From assembly GCA_037389465.1 (NCBI GenBank), contig JAZARR010000079.1, positions 186,001 to 250,000 of the forward strand: DNA of 64,000 nucleotides, given 5' to 3'. Below, in pieces: positions 11,780-25,000 of the stretch. Under the pieces are notes generated by a model. It was given only the letters and a program-made list of their open reading frames with translations, searched no databases and was not told the origin of the DNA. This DNA is from Baylisascaris procyonis. Lineage: Eukaryota; Nematoda; Chromadorea; Rhabditida; Ascarididae. Position 1 is the stretch's first letter. Every line of letters starts with the position of its first letter. A program made the position numbers and the translations under genes.

Positions 11780-12832
11780 TGCTTTTGAAAGTATTTCTTT
11801 TATGAGGATGATAAGTTGGTATCTTTGGTGCAGATGACTTCAGTTTGTGGGGCAAATACGGAACCATGATCGCTGCTTCACTGTTGGTCCATTACAAAGA
11901 ATTAACTGGTCGCAGAATTGATGACAAGATACGGAGAAAATGATGACAGGATCAAATCAAGGTGGAAATTTGTCCTCACCATACCAGCTACTCTGAGGGT
12001 ATTGGAAATCTTTCGTTTAGAATGTATGCAATGATAGACAAGAGATGTTGGATTAAAATCTAGTTCTCTTTCGCTGCCTTTGATGTTGCGGTGAAAGCTG
12101 GCTAACGGAGACTATCATGGTAAATTACTGTAGGGAGTGATCAACTCGGATCGCATGCTAGATATCCGAGTTTGAGGTCTGAAGTAAGATCACGATATTT
12201 CATAATCCAGATGCCGATTTTAAAGTCCCACTGTTTAGTATAGCCCTCAAAAGAGTCGGCAGTGTTACTCTTTTGGAGCCAGTATGCGCAGGTAACAAAT
12301 ACACATTAGCCTAAACGCATATGTTCATGAAATGAGCCGGCGTCAAGCAAAAATGATACGTGTCTAGGGATAACGTCATCACTGCAAAAAGCACACGTCG
12401 TAAAAGTTTCACATTATCAGTCGGCCGCTAAAGGGGTGGAGCTTTTTGAGGCACGCTTGCCGGACGTCAATGCTTTGCGTTCTCTGCACCCATGCGCAAC
12501 ACATCAGCATTGAACTGTTGATGTTGAAGATCGACTGACCGCAACAGGCACTGTTCTATTGCTGTCTTATTGATTCCAATTTTCATTCTGTTTTTCCATC
12601 GTTCGGGCTCTCGGCGATCTCTGCCAACTGTGCCTGTTTGTTCCCTCGGATTGTTGTCAGCGCTTCGTACGTACATCTGCTCGTCTCCTTCACAGGAAAT
12701 CTTCAGAGGGCGTAAGTAAGGAGCATCAGTCAGTACTGTTGTTGTATCTGCGCTGGAGTGAAACGTTGATCTGCATCTGTGGATCGTTGTGGTTAAATTT
12801 ATCACTCGCGGAACACGATCACGGCTTCAGCA
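11780..12832. promoter_or_regulatory. 5' flanking region of the convertase gene
   Basis: No gene is recognised in this roughly 1 kb gap. The last bases before the convertase ATG read ACGGCTTCAG|CAATG (12821-12835), a plausible spliced-leader trans-splice acceptor that would leave a 2-base 5' leader. A 112-codon antisense open frame here (12467-12805) has no recognisable domain. Confidence 0.45.
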
Positions 12833-13021
12833 ATGAGCTCATTACTAATTTTTACTTGGTTCGTTCTGATGCTGGTGGTTCTTGCTTGCGCACAAGAAGA
12901 TTTAAGGAATCCCTTGGCAAGGGAAAACAGAAGAAACGACCTTGCTCGAATAGAGGAGCTCATCGTTCAGCTACTGAAAGTGAAAGACAGATTGACGCCC
13001 AATGTTGAATACGATAAACAG
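12833..13021 (+). CDS. kpc-1: Convertase exon 1: signal peptide and N-terminal helix
   Basis: 63 codons, ending CAG|GTAAAT in phase 0. A hydrophobic signal sequence ([18 protein letters not shown]) is followed by a charged helical stretch ([17 protein letters not shown]). Vertebrate convertases usually pass straight from signal peptide to prodomain, so about 40 residues are extra here. Confidence 0.8.
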
Positions 13022-16000
13022 GTAAATGCATATCTCGTCCAAGTGAGAACACAACAAAAGTGAAGGTTAATTTGTTTTCTTTTTGTGACGCTTTTGACGT
13101 TGATGTATTCGTTTATTTTTCGCCTTCTTTCGCCCTCCCCCTTCTCTGAATTTTTGGTCCAACAAAAGGAGGAAGCAGCATTGAGTAGAATGGCATATCA
13201 GGAAATTTTTCAATGGCACACGCCGCATTTCTTCCGCGCTCCACTATAGGAACTTCATATTGCAACTTTGCCTCCGTGGATGGATTTTTAAGTACTCTTG
13301 TCCCATTAGATGGCTAAGCGAAAGGGTTGAGTTCTTCAACATAACGTGGGCCTCTCATATTCTGCTTTTGATTCCGTTCGGCCATGCGAAGAATTCACTC
13401 TAAAACGGCATCTCTGAGATTTGTAGCGACCCGGCGCTTGTTTGTTATAAAGCGCAGCAAATCAAATTAAGGTAACCGTAACATGAGGCGCACGTGCACG
13501 CACACAGAAAATTTATTAACCGGAGAATGACAGAAATAGAACGCAACGTTTAGGAAATTGGGATAAGCGATACTACGCTTATGTGCTATATTGCAGCGTC
13601 TAAGAAGGTCTTGTGAAGAAGAACAGGAAGTGGAAAAGATGAAAGTTATTCCAGGGTTCAGTGCATGGAGCTTGTCAATACGTCCAGCACATCATAGATC
13701 ACAAGCAGCAATAAATAAACGGCTGCTGGAATAATAATGTGTTAAGATGTACGCTCACTTGCTCGGTAAGACAAAGTTCCAGTTCAGCAGGATTTTGCGC
13801 TTTATGGTATCCGCTAACTTTAAACGGTGTTTTTAAAACACTTTTTTTGCGCCTTTAAAAGTAGCAGTAGCAAGAAAAAAATAGCTAAAATAACTTTGCA
13901 GAAAATAGCATGGATACATTCACATTAATTTTCTTTGAGGTCTGCCATTTGAGCAGAATGCAACTCTCCCATGTGAAACTGCTGGAATGGTTCAACTTGA
14001 TATTTATTTACTAGCTTGTTTTTTTCAACTAGTGGCTCAACTTAAACAAATGCGAGCTTCTTTAAACCGAAATCATCAGTTGTGCTTGAAGTTTTGATAT
14101 TTCGTGGGAGGTGGGTGAAGAAGGGGCACTGTGAGGGGAGGGATGGGTTTAGTGAAGTGACTTTTTGCCGGACAGTAGTATTCTGCGCCAAATTCTCAGT
14201 TTTATATGAGGCCGAGAGGAGTGGCCAATCAAGAAGCAAAAAAAAAAAGCAATTGCTCAACAGTCCTATGATGGCGGTGAGGATGATGAGACCGACAAAC
14301 GTTCTCTTAACCTCAATAAGACTATGTAGATATTTTTAAGCGCGAGTGAGCAGAGGAATTCGTATAACAGTTGATGAATTCACATGACAGTTCTTCTTCC
14401 GGACTGTCATCATCGAACGAGATGTATGCAAATTTGCGTTCTAAGTGTAAGGACGTCCCATAAAGGTAACTGATAAGAAGGAAGGATGGAACAAAAAAAC
14501 AAATGAACTTCAAAATAGAGATTTATAATTAGAAGCGAGTGACGTAGGGAATGAATTTTTCAACGACGCTTCGAAAACGGCGGTTTTGGCCGTCGTGCTG
14601 GAACAGTGACATTCTGTAACCAAAAAAGTTCACTTCGAAAATTTTCAATCTAAATATAGCATTTCAATGATTGCAACCAGCTGCATGAGGTTGCCCTATC
14701 GTGTTTTCCATGCTCATTAAGTATGGAACAAAAAGTGGAGCACTGCTTTATAGGTTCAGGTTTGCTGCATTTGTAGACCGGTTATTATTTGCCAATGTTT
14801 TGCTGATGGTTTTAGTACGCATTTCTCGGTAGTTCTTATGATTAATTGTCGCATTAGAAAGCTACCAATAAGCAAGAAGCTTCTATGAGACGCTGAGGAT
14901 TTCTTCTTAGGAGTTTCCTGTAACTGAAGAATGGAGATTTTAGCAAGGCGATTGACGCGATATGCTTTTCTCACCTTAGCCAGCCACGATAGCCAATGGT
15001 CCAGATATCCAAACCCACGGTTAGCTAATTCATCTTCCCACAAAATCGATCGATAAAACAAATCATCAGCTGAAAAACTGCTTTTGGTCTACATCCACTC
15101 AGTCATAAAACAGAATCAACTTCCATATTTTGTGAGGCGCTTCATTTGGACTAATTCTTGCACAAGGTGATCAGCTGGAAGGAGTTCGGGGAAAAGTAAT
15201 CGTATACAGGTAACTATCTGTCGGAGTTGGTTGCCGCAGCTTCCACGTTTGTGAAGTTGAAAAATCAACTGACTAGAGATGCAACATAGACATCTACATG
15301 CGTGCGCACGCACATACGCGCAAATACGGCATCGCCATTCTGCAGAGAAGACATTGATGTACGGTCGGTGGAAAGTATAAAAGGTTGCATAACAATTAAC
15401 CAAGAGAACCAAATGAGGATGTCTGGTCATCGAATTCTTCGAATTTTCAGTAACGAGGAGCACCGCATTGTAGTTGTAATTGTTCATATGCCTCTTCTTG
15501 AAATTTTCGCAACCATGCATTACGGGATATCATGTCTTTTTTTTTGTGCGCACCTATCTATTTCCTCGGTAATTTATAACCCCAGAAGTATACTGGAGCT
15601 GGAGATGCGAATTTTTTAGATATGACCACCACCATGTGGCTTCCTGTCCCAACACTGAGGTGATCTGTGAATATCGAAAGAAATAGTAGGCATGGAAGGG
15701 TGCGAAAGGGTTTGCCTACCTTTTAGGATGAGTGAATTTTTTTCATTTTTTGTTAGCCAGGACATGAGGAGACGAATCCTTTCTTTCTGAAGCTTACACG
15801 AGACGCTGAGTCAGTTTGCATTCAATGTTTTTATATTCACAGCCTACGACACGCTGCGTGAAAGAATTTGAAGACATTAGTAATGCATTACAAAATGCGA
15901 TGACATTATTCCAAACATTTTTTTTCACATGATAATAAGAAAATTTACGAGGCTACTTGGAGGCAAAGCGACCGCGACGCAAAAGCGCATACTATGCCAA

Positions 16001-19000
16001 TTCTTCGAGATCCGTTTCTTCACACATTCTGAACACATGCAGCCAACTTAAAACCAAAGAATGCAAACCTTCGACATTAGATTTCTGGTCGTAGCTCATT
16101 AGTAAAAATTTTCGGTCAGAAGGAAATAGATATGAGTTTCTACGTTGTTAGGACCTGGCATCCTTGGTTGCGAGCTTCGTAATGAGCTCGAGTATATGCT
16201 TACCAGGTAAAGTAAACCTGCATACAATTTTCGCGCTAACTATAGCTCCGTAACAGTTGAGGCATTGTGGAAAGAATTTCGCGCTGTCTTTGCTTTCAGC
16301 TCCAGCACACGTAACCGCAAAAATGATGAACTGCAGTCACCGATCGAAAAATGTCTCAGTGGCCGCCGACATTCGTGCCATGCTACTAACGCCACAGAAC
16401 GTAGTGACCACTTATTTTCAGTACCCATGAATTTATTGTCGGTGATTGCCGACCGAGCGGTTATTCGATGGCCGTCGATATTGATGGATGTTAGTGTGGT
16501 TTCAAAACAACGGTAGCTACTCATTAAAGTTCTCGCTGGCTGTGAAATTCAGTGGGAGTAGAGGAGAATTTGTGCTTACCCGCGAGAGGTATGATATTTG
16601 ACTCGGTTCACGTTCAACATCTGCCCTGAGGGTCAAATATGCACGACAAATGTGGCCACCATAATTTCTGTGGCACGTGAGCTTGTGACCTTATTATTTT
16701 AGAGGAAGTTGAGAGAGGAAGTGATTTGCTCAAAGTAGAGGTTGTTTCGAATAAAATTACTTTTTAAGGAGAGCGATGACGTGGAATACGATAACGAGTG
16801 GGCTGTAGAAGTAATTGGTGAAGAGGAGGAGGCGAAGAAAATCGCCAAAACCTTCGGGTACATTTATGTTGGAAGGGTGAGTACACTGTCTGTACAGTTT
16901 TTCTGAAAAACTTTAAATGGTTGGGTTTCAAATCGTTCCATGTTGTGGCTGACCAAGTATTTGCAAAATTACTCATATTTTTGAGGAATAGGCAATAAAA
17001 CGCAAGCGCTGATAGACCGTTCTAGCCTCTGGTATCGTCTATACATAAATCCATCATTGTGAACTGTCGCCTAAAAACAATTCTTTTTTCGCTTTTCATT
17101 TTTTACGCTGAGAACTTCACTCTCCTTGACGCACAGCGTGAAAATATAGGTTTGAAGCTTGCCGTCATTCCATTAGCATTATGAGCAAATATATTTGCAG
17201 GTACACTTGCGCGAAGTGCTGGCGCAGACTTGTGCTTGCATCGTTGTGATTTCTGCGTGACGCTACCCAGATATTCACTTTTGTGCCCCCTCGTTGACAA
17301 ACTTTAAGCAGATGGAGACTTCTGCTTCTTGCCAATACTAAAGAATAGTGAAATGGCCAACAGGAGTTCGAACATAAAGAACTGTTTTTAGAAAATTCCA
17401 TCAGAAAAATTCGCTCACTCCATAAATTGCCGTTTTCCGTCGCTGCTGTTTGGAGCACGTTTTAGTAGTATTGTTGAAAATATTAAAGGGAGTACATGAA
17501 GTTATGGATTGTGAAGATCGAAGAAGATGCGATTGCTTTGACTTGCAGATACGTGGCTTCGATAATACTTATGTGTTCCGTAAAGATGGACATCGCCATA
17601 AGCGAGCTGCCGACGATCTGACAAGGGTGCTTCGTAGTAACTACCGTGTACGGCGCACAGCGTTTCTTTCTGAAAGTAAACGGCCACAAGCTCCAAATTG
17701 AAAATTTCGTTTTCACATTCTCCATATCTTGAACCTCTTTTACGAAATAATCAATTTTTACTGCATGTGTGAAAACAATTCTAAAAGTCGTTTTTGAAGA
17801 AAGTTTCATGTAAGTCTGCTTTCATGATTGTCTAGAATACATTTTTCTTAGAACATCCTACAGCATTCATCTTTTAGAACGTTTCTTAAAATATTTCAGA
17901 ATGCTCGTTCCCTCATAGCATATTAGGGTAGTTTTTGCACAGCTGTAAGCTGATTTTTTCCATGATGTTTTTTTCTAACCAAATTTTCTAGTATAATCGT
18001 TATTTTGATAATCCTTCCATTTTTAAATCCCAGCAAGTCAGAACTACTGAAGGTTGCTACTATTCGCTGATTAGTGTTTGGGCCCAGTACTATTAGGGGG
18101 ATCTCATTATAGGCCCTTTATATTTTGGTACCAAAACCGTAAAAAGGCATTTGGCGGCATCTGTATCAGTTCACTGTTATAATTTCACTTACCAAAATCA
18201 AAGCTTATCAAACTTTTTAATTTTTTCAACTCCGTGATTTCAAAGTTTCCAGTTCACATGCCAAGATTTTAATTAAGACATCTAGCTCGCGGAAGTAAAG
18301 CTGCATGCAATTACAATGGGGCATGCTATTTTTCATGGTAAGTCACCGAAGTAGCGAAAGATGTTCATAAATATGTAGCCTGTGTTTGCAATGCAATTCC
18401 CTTGCAGACTGCTGATTTCAGGTTGTATGGGCCGAACAGCAAAGCATAAAGAGACGGCGGAAGAGGGGAGATACTCAAAACAACCTCTTTAATGATCCGT
18501 TATGGCCACTTCAGTGGCAACTGGTAAATTTTTTTCATTCGAAAATGTGGAGTGTTTCATGGAGGCAATTTCGAATTATTATTCATGAAATGAACTGTCG
18601 ATTGTGAAAGTGGTCTCAGTTAATTGTACTGGAGTGAACTGGTTCATCTAACATTTTCTTTACACGCTCATTTTCAAAGCTTGATGACAGCGCTTGCATA
18701 GGAACATTTTAAACTGAGAAGCAGATGACAGAAGGCGAACAAAAGCATTATATACAAAAATGAACAGGGACATCACGTAGTTGCGTACAATAAAGCATGA
18801 TTGGAGGAAGGTGGGTCATAGCTCACAAGTATGGAAAACACTTCAAGAAAAAGGTACGAAATCGGCAACTATGGTGAATGTGCGTGGGTTTAAAACTATC
18901 AATTCTTCGACTCCGTCATAAATGCTACCCTATGCACACATATACCCTGAAGATATGAATGAGCTAATCGCACATTCGGCTACTACTTACTGCTGAGTTA

Positions 19001-22000
19001 AAAGGAACCTTGGATCACGGAGAATCCAAGTGAGGCAGCGAACTGGAAATTCCTTCCGCATGTAGGCGCCAAGCGGAACAGAAACAGTAATCAGAGGATT
19101 TCTTTCGTCCTCACCAGCCAGTTGCAGAGAGAGTGGTGTTCTATTCACATCCACTAATCTCGCCGCCTTTTCGCGTTTCCGATGCTCATTATTCAAATTT
19201 TTATATTTGTCCATCATTTATTTTTTCATTTTATTTTGCAAACATGTGAGACTACAGTCCATAGTTTGTCAAAAAGAAGTGGACTCATATGACGCGTATA
19301 AACAGCAGTGATGACACTCATAACATCAACACTCTGAAGGAATATTTAAACTCATCAGCGAAAAAGCGGTAACAATTTGAGTTGGAAGATCGCTATAAAC
19401 TGGAACAATCCCGATGACTGAGTAGTTCCTTCTTGTATTTGTGCTTGAATAAGGTATATTAAATTCTAAGCTGTTCCACCTAGCCGATATATTCCGGTTA
19501 AGTGTAAAAAAGTTCTGAAAATCAACGTCAAAAGATCACTAAAAGATTCATTACAGAGATTCTGCTTTGAACGGTTGCATTGAAAAAACTTAAGATTAAT
19601 GCCTCTTAGCCTCAAACAATGGGTTAAACCAGGCCTTCCTAGGAACAATCGTTGACTAAGATTGCGTCGAATTGCGCAGGTAAACGTAGATTACGATGCT
19701 TTGAAGTAGCTATAATTAACTCAGGTGTAATACAGGTGCTATATTATGCAAGTACAGAGAATTTAAGAAGTAATCTGACATCCCGCGTTTTTTAACGTAA
19801 CCATATCAAGCTCAGAAAAATGCTCACCTTTCTAATAATTCGTTCATAGCAGGAGTTAAAATACAAATTGAACTCAGCAATCACTCCAAGATCCTTAATT
19901 TCAGTGACGTCACTGGGTAATTCATTTTCAGTGCTGAAAATCAGCTTAACCATCGAGCTTACACCATTCACATAGTTAACAGAGCGCATTAGGATAAGAG
20001 CATAAATTGCCTCGTTTTCCCACACCATACCGAACAGCTAGCAAGGTCGTCCTATAAATCTGCGTCGGTGGGATTCTCTTTGGGGAATGCCAAAAAGTAT
20101 TCAGCAGCCAACAAATAAGCAGGTATAAGAATATTTAATATGAGTAACATCACCGTCTACAAACCACTTAGCCAACATCGATCCAATGATTAAACCTTGA
20201 GGAATCCCATCGTAAGAAGGCTTTTCTCAGAATCGATGTCGTTCATAACAGCTGCATGCAGACTGCCGAATAGACAATTTCCAATTCAGACTAGTAAGTA
20301 ACTTATTGTCCACGTCTTCTTTCCATAGGCTTACACTGCACTAATAATTGAGTGGCCGTCAAAGGTCTCCGTCAAAATGCACGCTGATTATTCCTGAAAA
20401 TGCCTTCGCTCAGAAAGAATTGAAATTTAATTTATGAGTCAGTCACTCCCTAATTTTATGTGCCATGCAGGTAACTTTTTCCAGGGTCCGACGAGCTTTC
20501 TTGTGAATGGGAGTAAAGGTTGATTCCTTCTGAAATTGTGGGACAAAATTTTGAAATACAAATAAAGTGAACGAGCAAAGACCGCTGCCAGTCACGATAA
20601 ACGTTGTGTGGGTACCACTAGAAACTGTCGACCACTTGATGCTTTCCTTGGACAACAATTCGCACACATCGAACGTGTCAGATAATTTCAGAATGGCTTA
20701 CCTCGCTCCAACAAGACGACTGTAGAGTTGCTACCTCACCATAATTCTTGTTTTTTATGAAACAGATGCACAGCGGTGCAATCTTGAAGCAAATATGCCC
20801 GCCTTTTTTGAATCCACATTCACAGTATTTGATATCCTCCTCGCATGAAGTAAAGTTTCATCACTGCTGGCTGCTTTTCAATCTTCAGTGAATATGGGGG
20901 AATTTCTTTCGTTTACTTAGAATAATGCCTGAAAATCTGACAGCTTCGACTCTCTTTGTTGTGTCAGAAATATCAGTGTGTGTTCAGATATATATGTTGG
21001 ATGTTTTTGAGTTTTCAGTCAACTGAAGTCCGGCTCAGACTGAGAATGATAATGAGTGTTTTTGATGACCAATGAAAACTTGTCAGCAGACGGGACGAAC
21101 CCGCGACCTCTCGCTCGCCGGGCGAGTGCTCTACCACTGAGCTACCGCGGACGTTTTCAGCGGTCATCAACCTCGTGTTATGAACTCCCGTCAGTTCATG
21201 TGCGTACGTTATACGACGAAACTCAAAAACATCCAACATATATATCCATGTCTGCCCAATGTCAGTTCAGTTCTGGTGCATGGCGTAACGCGCCCATCGG
21301 AGTGTCGTATAACGTACGCACATGAACTGACGGGAGTTCATAACACGAGGTTGATGAATAGTGAAAGCGGTCGCGGTAGCTCAGTGGTAGAGCACTCGCC
21401 CGGCAGGCGAGAGGTCACGGGTTCATTCCCGTCTGCGGACAAGTTTCCATTGGCCATCAAAAGCACTCATTATGTTCAGATAATTTGAAAAACGTACCGT
21501 CAAGACATATATTATTACTTTATTCCACCACTTCAAACATATTCCCCAGCCAACATAGCATGGGTCTGCTGAGTTTCGTCGCCCTAAAAATAAAATTTGC
21601 TGCCCTCGTCAAATTCTGGGCACTTCCCTATTTTTATTTTTATTCGTGTTTAGAAGTCCATCCAGTTCTTCCTCCACCGGCCCATGCAGAAATTGGAAGA
21701 AGGAGTATTTTTTCACTCCCGAACTCTGTAATATAAGCTACTTGGTGTTATTTGATAGGAATTTAGCGAAATTTTTCCAGCGCGATTTCCGCTGCGAGTT
21801 TATTAACGGTGTTTTAAATGTTCTTCCGTGGGCTATTGTGCCCGATGCCTACCCTTTTGTGAAGCTTTGACGTTATCTTTATTGCAGTTCAACTTTACTA
21901 ATGTTGATAATAAAACGACGGGATATCACCATTTTTTCCTATATTTGCTATCTTTCGATATCGTTTTATTCCGCACTAATGTACAGTAGTGATGTCTTTG

Positions 22001-25000
22001 TTGGAATGAACATCACATTTACAGCATATCGAAATTTCCGATCATAACTAGGAAACAGAACTGTGGGTCGTTAAACCCTTAATTATTTTGAGCAGGAAGA
22101 CCATTTAATTCGGCAAAGTGATGAAAAATCTGTCAGTAACATACTCTGTGGTGTGTGCCTAAAAACAGACAATTTCCACTGCAAAGATTCAAGCCAGCAC
22201 GAACGGCCATGCTATTCAGTAACGGCAATAACAGACTACTATATAGTTATGAAAATCGTAAAGGCTGTTTGGGCCAGCATTGGATTTGAAATGTGCGACC
22301 CGGATTTCATCGACATCTTCTAATTTTTAGCACGATTCGAGAAACGTGAGCGGTGACTACAAAACGGATATGGATGTTATCGGTGCATGGAAGCTCGGAT
22401 ATACCGGCAAAGGAGTTGTCGTCACAATTTTGGTTTGTGCTTAATCTGTTCAGCAAGCTTCGTTCGATTTGATTTCTTGTGACGCAGCATTTATATAGCT
22501 GCAGTAAATGTTCAATGAAAGGAGTTCACATCTTTCCGGACCTGGAGTGATGGGCACTGTTTGCATACGTGCAAATAGTAACAGTTGACTTCATTGACGG
22601 CAATAGGCAAGCATGCTTTAATGATCCACATAGACAGGTTAAAAGGATCGCGGCTGAGTTGTCGTCTAAGTCTGCCCGATGTCTGGAAGATGTCGCCGGT
22701 AGCAGCATAATATCCGGATTCCCTTAATATGTAGCAGTTTCGTACATTTTGCAAATGATTTTCATGTCCAATGCGGATTTATGAAAAAACCTCAGTTAAA
22801 CATTCTCGAAAAGAATTGACTTCCCTTCGCTCGTTTTCTTCTCAAAATTGTCAGCTCAGTTTCAGCTATTAGCAAATCCACTGATACCGGATGAGTGATA
22901 CTGCTGCTTAATGTCAGCCATATACCTATTCTTCTAATGATGTTTGTAATTCGAACTGTGGTTATGGTGTTTTCATGTAACGACCAGTGCAGTCTGTATT
23001 TCGATTACTAAGAAAGGATCGTTAAGGTGGCCACTATTTTAGAAGATGAAGCAGAGGCAATGTTGCACCTTTGTTGTGATGTGGAAACCGTGATATGAGA
23101 GTATCATTGGGGACGACCATCTGCGCTAGTGGCGCAGTAACTTTATGCAAATAAAGTAAAGTGTTTATTAAAAAAGTGAAGCAAACATGTCGCTGGGATG
23201 TACATGCGAGAATTACCTTTTCACGCTATGTGAAGCTTAAATCAATCGTTCTCCATCACGTTGGATCTGCATTCTCCCACCTTCGTTTGCCTTTAGTCAA
23301 GAGGGAGCGTTGCTTTTGATTATGTCCTATTTTCTCTCAGTTCTATCTGCCTCTTCCATGAACTTATCCTATTCTCACCCTTTTTTATCAAGCGAGCGGG
23401 TCGACTGTGTAATGAGGGTAAACAGAGGGAACAAGTATGGATCACTTGAAACTTCGGCTCCTATATCACACGAGGAAGGAGCGCAGAAATAATGGGGAAG
23501 TGGCACGATTTGGATTTAAAAAGAAATCTTGCAGGATGATGGTATTCAACGCAATCATACAGATCTCGCTGCAAGTTACGTAAGTTCTGCGTGCTTCATT
23601 ATTTCTGTCATTGATGTTTCTGATACAGTTAACTCACAACGAGTTCTTGTTGAACTGCATCCGCATATTTTGAAATCTGCCGTAATTTTATCATTGCGTC
23701 AGGACTGTACTGTAGTTAGTCAGTACCCATTTGTGAAGGATACGTCACGATGCATGCATCTCATGATGCCTGTCACGCCTCGTTTTGTGTGCGAGAAGCA
23801 CGGTAGAGGCGTCGGTTATCAATCGAAACGAAGAATTGCTATCTTCCATCCATTACTCATTTCTAATCAGTGTCAAGACATTTTCGGTAATTAAAAAAAT
23901 GTGGTACTGAAGGTAGCGGCGAAAATCACTTATTCCTCACTTGTGGGATTGCTTAAGCGATAGTGAGCAGTGTTTTCTGTGGTCGCAGTTTATACAAAGT
24001 GATTTGACAGTTTCCATTATTTGTATCAGAAATATCAGGGACCACAGATATTGGTTCTTAGATGCGTATATTATCTTAATGATTCATGGAGAAATGGCTG
24101 GATGATATGCTCTTTCGAAATCATAACGAAGAGATTTTGTATGGTAGAACATGCTTATACATGACTGCAAACATGTCGCCACCATGAGGTCCTTCTACGG
24201 ACTCCCACAATAAAGCGCATGGTTTCGAGGGCAAAGCGATGTCGATTTTAAATGCAAAACATTGCACTACTCTCGACGGTTGCAACTGTCGCATGCGGAA
24301 ACCGAAATCTGAGCCTCTGCTTCCTCGACTAAACTCACATATCTTTAAGGAAGGCCCAAGCCTGTTGCAGGAAGACGCCAACAACACTGACGTATCTGAA
24401 GGACAAAAGTGTACATGGCTTTTCTAGATTACAGATAACGTCTTACCGATGACAAGGGTGTGAAAGGAATTTATACGAACTCGGGCACTATCTCAGGTAG
24501 AGTACGAAGCAGTGAGAAGACTGAACCATTCAGATTTGACTTTTTTTTAGCAGAATGCGCCACTTCATCCTCTAAGCATGAAGGCTTTAAAAATTATATC
24601 TTCAAAGAGAGGATGAGGAACTAAATTAAGAAATAAACAGACACTGCTTAACCACCAGTCACTTCCAGTAGAATCAAATGCATCATGAGAACGTGGAAAC
24701 TTGGCCATGCAGAAGTACCAGAATCTGAGAAAGAGGTTGTTCAAAGAGTGCAGAGAGCAGAATAAGGCGCAGAAACGTCATCTTAATACTAAAAGAGGGA
24801 ATGGCAGCATGATGCAAGAGGTCGAGCAAACGTTTGCTTCAGAGCTTTTGAAAGTGTTAATGCACATTCTCTCTTCTCACGTTGCCCTTTCTCCCTCGAA
24901 TTCACTCAGCGGATGTAGAATTCCATTCGCTGTGCTGAGTTTAAAGCAAAAAGCAACAGTTCTGTCGTAAATGTGAGCTTACTTTATCTCCCAACTCTCA

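Larger units (their letters stand above)
21060..21470. mobile_element. Head-to-head pair of tRNA-derived SINE-like copies
   Basis: The two tRNA-like units at 21082-21152 (-) and 21370-21440 (+) are embedded in a large inverted repeat. The innermost arms 21165-21217 and 21304-21356 are 53-bp perfect reverse complements. Outside the tRNA parts, similarity continues (aagttttcattggtcatcaaaaacactcattat and its counterpart). The pair could fold into a long hairpin with a loop of about 86 bases. It lies in convertase intron 4. Confidence 0.7.

Noticed and set aside
12467..12805. 112-codon antisense frame upstream of the convertase
   Set aside because: No recognisable domain; it lies in the 5' flank of a well supported gene on the other strand.
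16240..16524. Mirrored open frames on both strands in convertase intron 1
   Set aside because: Neither shows a domain or borders that would fit the convertase phase chain (exon 1 joins exon 2 in phase 0).
21370..21440. Functional tRNA-Ala gene
   Set aside because: T-loop one base short, acceptor mismatch, C at position 33, and a second decayed copy in inverted orientation point to a SINE-like pseudogene.
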